Assembly: GCA_001466705.2 (NCBI GenBank)
Contig: LATX02000112.1
Location: forward strand, 868,001-932,000
Direction of reading: 5' to 3'
DNA from: Moniliophthora roreri
Taxonomy: Eukaryota > Basidiomycota > Agaricomycetes > Agaricales > Marasmiaceae
DNA: 64,000 nucleotides
The translations under genes were made by a program, and so were the position numbers. Below the pieces are notes generated by a model. That model was not told the origin of the DNA, ran no database searches, and saw only the letters and a program-made list of their open reading frames with translations. Shown here piece by piece: positions 56,692-64,000 of this stretch (positions are counted from its first letter, which is position 1; the number at the start of each line of letters is the position of its first letter).

Positions 56692-56796
56692 TGACGAGAG
56701 TGGGATTCGAACCCACGCCCTTTCGGACTAGATAGGTAACAACCGGAACAACCGGAGACCTGATTCTAGCGCCTTAGACCGCTCGGCCATCTCGCC
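56692..56796 (-). tRNA. tRNA-Leu (anticodon CAG) with an intron
   Basis: On the minus strand: acceptor GGCGAGA pairs with TCTCGTC, A box TGGCCGAGCGGT, anticodon stem CTAGA pairs with TCTAG, loop with CAG as positions 34-36, a long class II variable arm (TCCGAAAGGGC), T arm GTGGGTTCGAATCCCAC with B box GGTTCGAATCC, discriminator A. An intron of about 25 nt follows position 37 and contains CCGGTTGTT twice in tandem. CCA is not encoded, as is normal for nuclear genes. Long variable arm and A discriminator support Leu. Confidence 0.88.
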
Positions 56797-56897
56797 ATGG
56801 CAATAGTGGCGTTTCATTGAAAGAAGAAGCCGCATCTCGCGGTGAAAGCCCGGTTACATTATGATTCCAGAACAGTGACTACCGTCATCACTTCTCT

Positions 56898-57820
56898 ATG
56901 GACTCGACTCCGACGACCCTTTTTGATGCATACTACCAGGACTATGAGCATATCATCGAATCCGTGCGGAACAAGTTAGAAAAGCAAGTTCAAGAACAGC
57001 AGGGAGGTATGAACGCCATTATGTTCCCCAGTTATTGTTGTCTCAGTGGTACTTGTTTGACAGAGCAACGGAAAGCAACCCTTCGAAAGGTCGAAATTGA
57101 GCTGGATGAGGCGGACGATATAGTGCGTCTTTGTACCCTGGAAATGGTTTTTGAACGTCCTAACCTACCTTTTTGAACCAGATATCCCAACTTGAAGTCG
57201 AAGTTCAAGGCATCCCTGTTTCAATACGACCACAATACGCCGCTCGTCTTAAACAAGCCAAAATCGACCTCAACCGTCTCAAACGTCTCGCCAAGGATAC
57301 TCACGCCAAAGCCTCTCGAGGTGATCTTTTGGGTGGCAACGGTCGCTTTGGTGCATCCCGGTCGGACGACCCATACCGAGACGACGACCAAAACGAGCGA
57401 ACTAGGCTCTTGGAAGGAAATCAAAGATTGTCGGATGGTCAGAGAAGGCTGGGAGATGCAACAAGGATTGCGTTAGAAACTGAGACTTTAGGGGCGGATA
57501 TTCTCAGGGATTTGGGCCAGCAGCGGGAGACGATACAAAATTCTAGGGATATGGTACGTGATTTGGTCATGCTACACTTTAGATTGTATGCTCATAAAAT
57601 GGCATTAGCTGAGGACAACAGATACATCCCTCGACCGTGCGTCGAGTACCATCAAGAAGATGATTCGAGAGTACGTTCCATAATAGCTTTCATTCAATGC
57701 TGTGCACTCACGTCACTCGTCGCCAGAATGTACAAGCAACGTTTTATGCTCAGCTTCCTCGCTCTCATTCTCGTTGTGGTGGTGGTGGTTATACTGTACT
57801 TCAAACTCATTCGCCATTGA
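56898..57820 (+). CDS. VTI1: Vti1-type Qb-SNARE
   Basis: Membrane-fusion protein of Golgi, endosome and vacuole traffic. Exons: MDSTPTTLFDAYYQDYEHII and EQRKATLRKVEIELDEADDI and ISQLEVEVQGIPVSIRPQYA (N-terminal three-helix domain); LLEGNQRLSDGQRRLGDATR and IALETETLGADILRDLGQQR (start of the SNARE helix); then across two more introns LRTTDTSLDRASSTIKKMIR and a C-terminal anchor ALILVVVVVVILYFKLIRH, stop TGA 57818-57820. Introns near 57007-57064, 57121-57180, 57553-57610 and 57671-57727. Domain order and about 220 residues are normal for Vti1. Confidence 0.92.
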
Positions 57821-58239
57821 GTGGTCGAATATGTTCTTGGACCTTGGATGTGGACCCTACCAATATATCTCTCGTATTCATCCTGTACTTACTTTACACT
57901 TGTACTGCCTATTCTACCTTCCGTTCATCGATATGGACGGTTTCTCATTCATGCGTTCGGGTTCAAGATGTTTTGATTTGGTTTATGAAAACAAATTGCC
58001 AAAACAAAAAAAGGGGTCGAGGATAGGGAAGTAGGTATCGCTATTTGGAACTGCACATCAACTCGTTCCTGTTAAAGTATTGGAGGCGTAGTGAGGCATA
58101 AAAACATAAAGAGCATAGGGCATAGCTGGAGTATCTGTGCAGGAGAACTGGGAAATAAAGGTGAACGCAGAAGTAGAAATGAGAACAAAGAAAAACAAAC
58201 CATCAACCGAATATCGTACACGCGATTTCCTTCCTTCAC
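57821..58239. other. 3' flanks of Vti1 and the next, convergent gene
   Basis: No coding motif. Nothing else seen. Confidence 0.4.
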
Positions 58240-59337
58240 TTAATCAGACTCCTCGTACGAGAAATTTCTCCTAACACCCTCGTTCACCCTAGTGGCCTCC
58301 CTAGTAATCTCGTCAAATTCATCATTGTCGCAGTCCTCAAAGAACTTCCTAAATACAATGGGACTTGGGGGTGTGTCGATCGTGCTATCGCGAAAGCCAG
58401 CAAAGGACCTAGACCGACGAACTCTCTGGTTCCTCAACTGTTCAGCCGAAAGAGGCGTGGGAGCTGGAACCGGAGGAATATTGGTGGCATCAAGGGCATT
58501 CTTGGAGGAGGACGAAGCGTTGCGGGTGCTACGGCCAAAGATACTAGTTTTTCGGGTGCCGACTCGAATCTCCTGGGTGGTGTCGACTTTGGTAACTTTG
58601 GTAGATCTCATGAAACCGAAAGATTTGTTGGGCCTTCGAGCCGATGTCGCATCACGATCTAAGATCCCAGCATTCTCTTTCCTGTTACTGAATAAATGCT
58701 TGAGCGAGAATCGCTCCTTGATACGACTAGGAGCCTTCCAACTCTCCTTGGCCCTCTTCTGTTCCTCATCCTTGACACCGCCAGAAACGGAGTACTTCCT
58801 ACCGACCTCGCGTCGCCTCAAAACTGGAGGAGCTGCATCCAGGTTGCGAACAGCTCGGCAAGTGCTGATAGTAGTGCGAGTGGTGATAATGGAGACCCTG
58901 TCGTTCTCCATGTAGTGGCGATTACCTCGGCGAGTACCAGCACTGCGCCGGCTATTGGTAGACTCATAACGAGAAAGGTTGGTTTCGGTGTAGCTGGAAG
59001 ATGGAGCTCTGGTGGTCTGAATGTCTTCCAACTTGTCATGTGCAGCTCGAATACGACGGATGTCGCGTTCCAAAGATGCGTCGACGTATGCGAGGTCGGA
59101 GAATCCGGCAAAGTTCAGCGGGGTTTCGCCCTCGAGATCTGCGTATGAGGTTGGACGAGAGGGGATGTAGGTCGCCCGAATGGAAGTGGGAGAAGCAGAG
59201 CGAGGGAGCTCGAGTAGGTCGCGGTAAGGATTGAAGGTTTCAGCGAGGGTCTCGGCAGTGGAGGAGAACGTCATCTTGATTGGTGAGATGAGTTCGTCGG
59301 ATGAGTTGGAGGAGTTCAAATGGTACAGATTGGTCAT
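58240..59337 (-). CDS. Intronless, basic, disordered protein of unknown function
   Basis: One uninterrupted frame of 365 codons from ATG 59337 (MTNLYHLNSSNSSDELISPI) to TAA/TGA at 58240. Not recognised. It is rich in Arg, Ser and Thr, with possible phosphorylation or 14-3-3-like sites (RRSRSF, RKYSVSG, RPNKSF), a short predicted helix (ASLERDIRRIRAAHDKLEDI) and an acidic end (FFEDCDNDEFDEITREATRV). No signal peptide or membrane segment. The length of the open frame, and the third-position bias that leaves a long antisense frame at 58292-58915, favour it as real. It may be regulatory or cytoskeletal, but nothing shows this. Confidence 0.65.
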   Translation of the reverse strand: MTNLYHLNSSNSSDELISPIKMTFSSTAETLAETFNPYRDLLELPRSASPTSIRATYIPSRPTSYADLEGETPLNFAGFSDLAYVDASLERDIRRIRAAHDKLEDIQTTRAPSSSYTETNLSRYESTNSRRSAGTRRGNRHYMENDRVSIITTRTTISTCRAVRNLDAAPPVLRRREVGRKYSVSGGVKDEEQKRAKESWKAPSRIKERFSLKHLFSNRKENAGILDRDATSARRPNKSFGFMRSTKVTKVDTTQEIRVGTRKTSIFGRSTRNASSSSKNALDATNIPPVPAPTPLSAEQLRNQRVRRSRSFAGFRDSTIDTPPSPIVFRKFFEDCDNDEFDEITREATRVNEGVRRNFSYEESD

Positions 59338-61325
59338 GGTGTCTTTGGCGGGGTGCGAAGGTCACAGAATGCTGGGTACAAAGATGATGGCATTTTATAG
59401 CTGGTCAGTACGCTCATTGTTCTCGAATTGAGTAGACAATCGAATGTGTCCATGGCCACAGTCCACGGTCAAAGCTGGAGGGCAATGGTCGTTATCCCCG
59501 GCAACATATCAATGGCCCGTCAATAGGAGATATTGAGGATGCTTGCAACTTTTCTTTCGCTCAAGCATCCGACCAGCCGATAAAATGGTGAGTTTGAGCC
59601 ACCGTCTCCCAAGTCACGGTCATGGCTGGGATGGTACTATCTTCAGTGTTTGAATGCCACAAGCGCAACGTATGAGCCCCTGGGTTCGATTCGAACCTCC
59701 AACTCCAAGTTGATTGGCAAGTAAACTATGATTTTTTCAATCCAGGGGACTTGGAGACTCACCAGACCCAGCTTAACAAACTCCAATACGAGACTTGATA
59801 CGAGGCTGCGTCTGCTAAGGATCTTGGGGTGAATCTAAGGCGCGAAGACAGCTTCGGAAATGGAAATATCTCCTTCAGAACTTGATATTCAGCCATTGAA
59901 ACAGGGTACTGGCCCATTTGCGGCAGCTTTCCAGGCTGTAAAAAGATTGAGATAAGAAATGACTGATGACAAGAGGAGCTGTGCGAGCGTCAATATGAGC
60001 CGCGAACCTCGCAAATCTGGCGCCAATCCTTTTTTTTTTCATGACGCCCACGACCTGTCAACCGACTCACTTCTTTGGCCCCACTTCCTGACTTCCTAGA
60101 CCTGCTTTGGGCATATGTGCTTATTGAAATGTCCTCACCTGACGGAACTTCATGTTTTGGTATCCAAATCTGGTTACGATACGGGTGAGTGCTTTGCGGA
60201 TGCTTAACCAACACAACCTCATCAATATCACCGCATGCAGAGACGAGGCGTCAAAACTCACCTTTCAAGGCATAGTGAGGAGCTGACGATGTAAGTAGAA
60301 CGGTGCGATAACCGAAGCATCTGGCAGAGGTGCTCACTAGGAACAAACTGGGAATGGAACTGCCGTTGAGTCGTGTATTGAACAAGTGACGCTTACCAAG
60401 GTGAGTGTTACTTAAAATTTTACGAAATCTCTCTACTAAGAGACGTTTGATCATCATATAGCTCATCATCGGACTCGTCTTTGGAAGAAGCAGAAAAGAC
60501 GACCCCAGTTATCGTTACCTCACGCCTGCCAAAGTGGTCTACCTCAGGCCTGTGAGCCGGACCTTGGGCCACGGCTCATGACAGGGGAGACTCGATACGA
60601 CGTCCATATTGCGTCATTGAGTGCAGGTTATTTGGCTAAGCATCAGCATACTCCGCTTGGAAGAGGTTCAAAAGTGAAAAGATGATGGTAGGAATAGAAT
60701 TATTATGAAGTCCCGACCAAGTCGTCATTAAGATAGTGGCGCGGATCTGTCAACGGCTTTTATTCGCGAGAAATTTTGGCTTCCAGGGGTCGTATGTCTT
60801 TTCGCCCTCGGGAACTACCTATGATCTCCCAAAGCCACGGCCCACGAAATTTAGAGCCGGGCCTTGAGCCCTACACAAGCCCGAAAGAAAGGTCGTGCAA
60901 ACACCAGGTTATTCCAATAGCTCCGTATCACTTGGATTCCACATGTTCCTGGAGTTTTATGGGCGTCACTGGCAGAAAACATTCTTCATGGTTACTGATT
61001 CTGCCAAGACTCTACCGGACATTGCTGTAGTACCACTACAGCAATGTCATTTTCTTGATCGCTTCTGGTTCAAGAGGTGTCATTTCATTTCGGCATTCTA
61101 AACAATTACAAATACGGTATCTAATTCACGGTGCGAAATCCGAGGTACTCACGTCTTAACCAAATGCGAGGTGATACTCGCTGTCAATCCGCATCCACGA
61201 TGCTGATGAAGGCTTCACGAAGACCATGTGGAACGCAAATAATACCTGAACAAGTAACAGTAGTCATTGTGCCTGCCTCTGGCTGTGACTATTCTTCTGT
61301 GAGGTGTAACGGTTTGCATCGCGGA
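59338..61325. other. Intergenic, 2 kb, no gene supported
   Basis: Short frames at 59990-60214, 60251-60469 and 60776-61101 have no motifs. Two GC-rich palindromic-looking stretches around GGCCTGTGAGCC (60546) and GAGCCGGGCCTTGAGCCC (60855) are noted without interpretation. Confidence 0.35.
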
Positions 61326-61333
61326 TATATAAG
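61326..61333 (+). promoter_or_regulatory. TATA box of terpene synthase 1
   Basis: TATATAAG, 86 nt upstream of the ATG at 61419, followed by a pyrimidine-rich leader. Confidence 0.6.
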
Positions 61334-61418
61334 CTCACCTCTCCTTAGCCCGATTCTCCAGCATTCAAAAGTCCTACGCTACACCCTTCCTCCCTTGCTT
61401 TAACATACTCTCTATCTC

Positions 61419-62599
61419 ATGGCTTCTATCTTGAATCCGACTATGATCAACGCCAGTCGACACCCCGCCTACTTCAGCTCATTCCTCGTTAAGGATTGCT
61501 GGAACGAGGTTGGCAAAGACATTCAAGAGGCGTTGGATGATACTATCCAGAGGTGCACCCAACCTGGCACTAAAGAACGCAAGAAGGCTGTGTACCGGCA
61601 TGAAAATCCTGCCGGTAATCTTTATGGCCTCATGTGCGGTGGGTGCAATGTCGAAAGGGTTGCACCCTTCGTGCGCTTGATCGAGTTTCTGTGTATCATC
61701 GATGGTAAGCTTCCGAGTCGAATCTAAGGAATGATGGCATTGAAAGCTCCTTTACAGATGTTCTGGAAGACCTGCCTCATCGCGAAGCACTCATCGAGCA
61801 TGAGATACTTTGCAAGGCCCTTCGTGGAGACGAGATTCACCAAACCACGAAGAACACCCGCCCCGAGTGGATTTCCTTCCTTCGGGATATCAGATCAGAA
61901 CTGCTGGCCATCGATTCCATTCGTAGTCCAGCTCTTCTGAACACGTTGAACAAAAGTCTTCGTGACCGCGACAGCAGTCCAGTCGAGTTTGGCACCATTG
62001 AAGAGTACATCCCATATCGACTGTTAAATTTCGACTACGAGTTGAGTTTCTACTTCGATCACGTCGGACTGGCACTGATGATATATTTATAGATTCGTGG
62101 CACACCTCTTCCTGTGGACTACTGCGATAGATCTCACAGCGGAAGAAACGGAATCGGATGTTCTTCAAGCCTTCAAGTACTCTATCGGCGTGATCGTCGG
62201 ACTTGCCAACGACTATTATTCTTGGAACAAGGAAAAGTTGGAATACAAACTGGAGGGCGCTGATCGCATTCGGAACGCGGTGGCCGTTCTCCTCAAGCAG
62301 TACAGGGTATCGGAGAAACAAGCTCAAGCTGAAGTCAAAAAGATGGTTATCAGTGAAGAGTCCCGGGTTCACACTCTCTTGAGCGTTCACGAAAGCGCAA
62401 TGTCGGCAGGTTTGAAACGCTATGTCGACACAATGCAGGTGTTTGCCGGAGGGTACGAGATGCAGTTTATCATTGTAGTAACTGGTTCTCATCTCTTTTT
62501 AGCTACGTATACTGGTGTTCAACTTGCCCCAGATACGCCCGCCCACAGGGTTTGCTTGAACCAGATTCTGATCAGTCTGACGATAGCGATCAATGGTGA
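61419..62599 (+). CDS. Class I terpene synthase 1
   Basis: Cyclises a linear prenyl diphosphate, probably FPP to a sesquiterpene, after metal-triggered ionisation. Four exons (61419-61704, 61758-62040, 62093-62452, 62503-62599) sum to 1,026 nt, 341 residues, the normal length. Start MASILNPTMINASRHPAYFS; the intron after codon IID joins the metal motif DDVLEDLP. The second metal motif is NDYYSWNKE (NSE triad N, S, E all present), preceded by SIGVIVGLA. Toward the end is GGYVYWCSTCPRYARP with the Arg-Tyr pair that senses diphosphate. It ends DSDQSDDSDQW at TGA 62597-62599. No change to a key residue is visible. Product cannot be predicted from sequence. A close paralogue follows 0.9 kb downstream in the same direction. 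Confidence 0.92.
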
Positions 62600-63419
62600 G
62601 CAGTTCTCAATTCGTTTCGGATCTTGAGGTCGTGATTGACGCAACACTGCCAGATTTCCGAGATGAAGTAATTAGAATAACTAATGTTATAAGCTATCGC
62701 CTTTTGTATATACTTTCCTCGTATAACTGCCTTCTGCTCTTTGTCGATCCTGTAAATTTGTACTCCAATGTTAGTCACGGGCGTGCGTGACACATGTGAC
62801 ATCAAAAAATATTTTTTTTTTCCTTCTTGTCATCAGTTCCGAATGGTCCCTCGATTTATTCCTTCCATGCTCGGTAATTACACCAAAAAGACAGAACTCG
62901 AGTTCACTCACAATATAACCCAACCCTTGAAGTCATCTCGGATGGGTCGGTTGCCGACGTTCAACATTCAACGCTGTCAATTGTTAATGAACCGGACAGG
63001 ATGAATCTTAAGTGAACACATCCCAACACTGCCTCTTTCAGCCTCAAAGCCGTGTGTGCCTTGTGCATAGCTCTAGCCGGCCTTTTTCCGCTGTCACGTC
63101 AATAGGGCCCGTGAAAGTACCTGTGACCGTGTCATTCCTCCTGTCACGGCGCTTCAAAATTCCAGGGTGGTGAATGTTATCAGCTATCATCCTTTTAACC
63201 ATCCTGGCTCATGGGCTATCAGGTCTTGGAGTCGGAAAAAGCAGACGGTGATACATCACCGCCAAAATCAGCGCCGAACGTGCTCACCCGCTCAGATTGT
63301 TATCACATCCACCGAAATACACGCACGAATCCACACATTATCGCTCAGGAACTTAACCCGAGGTACACGAACCATCCAGAACCAGATGTGTGCGTGTGCG
63401 CCTTTGCAATTGCCGAAGG
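62600..63419. other. Spacer between the two terpene synthase genes
   Basis: 3' flank of gene 1 and promoter of gene 2. Nothing coding seen. Confidence 0.4.
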
Positions 63420-63429
63420 TTTAAATAAA
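63420..63429 (+). promoter_or_regulatory. TATA-like element of terpene synthase 2
   Basis: TTTAAATAAA about 53 nt upstream of the ATG at 63482. Confidence 0.45.
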
Positions 63430-63481
63430 GAATAGGACTTCTCAGTGCCTCCTCAAAGAGGCTTCTCCGCTTACTCCAATC

Positions 63482-64000
63482 ATGACCCACGCGTCCTCAA
63501 GAAACATCAACACCAGCCGCTATCCTGCTTTCTTCAGCTCTTTTCAAGTAAAAGATTGCTGGGATGAAATGGGGCCAATCATCGAGGGATCTCTGCACGA
63601 CGTGATAGACAAGTGCACGCAACCAGGGACACGCGAACGCAAGAGAGCCTTGTACAGACATAGTAATCCCGCCGGTAATCTCTTCGGGGTATGCCTTGCA
63701 TTGTGTAAAGCTGAACGACTTGGAATCGTCACGAAGTTAATCGAGTTCTTGTGCATCATTGACGGTGAGATCCTTGGCTCATTCTTATCTTCATGTCTCA
63801 TTCATTTGTACGCAGATGTCTTGGAAGATCTCCCACATGAGGAGGCTGTCATTGAGCACGACATATTATGCGAGGTTCTGCGTCTAGGATTCGCCCCGCA
63901 ACTGACCGAAAACACGCGACCAGAATGGCTATCATTCCTCTCCGAGGTCAAGGAGGAAATGCTTCTCTTGGATCCCATTCGGAGTCCTTCGTTACTCCAG
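63482..64000 (+). CDS. Class I terpene synthase 2 (5' part, cut by window edge)
   Basis: Tandem paralogue of the gene at 61419. Start at ATG 63482; exon 1 ends at 63764 and exon 2 starts at 63816, with the intron at the same place as in gene 1, again splitting the metal motif DDVLEDLP. Shared blocks: SRYPAFFSSFQVKDCWDEMG, CTQPGTRERKRALYRHSNPA, LIEFLCIIDDVLEDLPHEEA and the exon 2 segment RPEWLSFLSEVKEEMLLLDP. Clear differences across the proteins (for example GFAPQLTENT for GDEIHQTTKNT) show an old duplication. The NSE motif lies beyond the window end. No lesions in the visible part. Confidence 0.9.
   Translation, partial: MTHASSRNINTSRYPAFFSSFQVKDCWDEMGPIIEGSLHDVIDKCTQPGTRERKRALYRHSNPAGNLFGVCLALCKAERLGIVTKLIEFLCIIDGEILGSFLSSCLIHLYADVLEDLPHEEAVIEHDILCEVLRLGFAPQLTENTRPEWLSFLSEVKEEMLLLDPIRSPSLLQ

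Noticed and set aside
58292..58915. 207-codon plus-strand frame
   Set aside because: Antisense shadow of the 365-codon gene at 58240-59337; no motif.
1..64000. CRISPR arrays, bacterial operons, rRNA genes
   Set aside because: No direct-repeat/spacer array or rRNA sequence seen; spliced introns and tRNA intron show nuclear fungal DNA.
48876..64000. One terpene gene cluster spanning P450 to terpene synthases
   Set aside because: Housekeeping Vti1, a tRNA, a transposon and unidentified genes lie between; proximity alone is not enough.

Overview
This window is nuclear DNA of a basidiomycete fungus, almost certainly a mushroom-forming agaricomycete. Genes are dense and broken by many roughly 50-nt GT-AG introns. 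Gene content also fits: a Plavaka-type transposase, a DUF6698-like protein, class I terpene synthases with basidiomycete-style DDVLED and NSE motifs, and an adenylating NRPS-like enzyme. Gene models below were built by joining exons by eye against conserved family motifs; no searches were run.

Layout. 0-6.4 kb: 5' end of an AGC-type kinase (minus), divergent from a full-size ABCB exporter (plus). 6.4-17.7 kb: a repeat island with a copia gag remnant, a hAT element inserted with an 8-bp target duplication into a decayed Plavaka transposase gene, and a broken DUF6698-like gene. Two single N bases (8476, 10194) mark contig joins, and the second has an exact 761-nt false duplication around it. 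18-31 kb: an FAD oxidoreductase, tubulin-folding cofactor B, an F-box remnant, a secreted His-Asp-rich protein, a HotDog thioesterase and several kilobases with little recognisable coding. 30.8-36.5 kb: a large NRPS-like gene (adenylation, carrier, then membrane segments alternating with three left-handed beta-helix domains, the layout of epsilon-poly-lysine synthetases) that reads in frame into a RING finger.

36.9-48.7 kb: DGAT2, a MYND-finger protein, a secreted haem peroxidase, a DNAJC7-type TPR/J co-chaperone and a BRCT-domain protein. 48.9-51.5 kb: an apparently intact cytochrome P450 with a 5-nt microexon and a GC-AG intron. 52-56 kb: two divergent unidentified genes whose shared promoter is occupied by a 1.47-kb non-autonomous hAT-like element. 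56.3-59.3 kb: a copied P450 3' fragment, an intron-bearing tRNA-Leu, the Qb-SNARE Vti1 and a disordered protein. 61.4-64 kb: two tandem terpene synthases, the second cut by the window edge.

Most genes are independent housekeeping or secreted functions. The parts that may work together are the terpene synthase pair and, less certainly, the P450 10 kb away. The most unusual object is the NRPS-like/RING gene.
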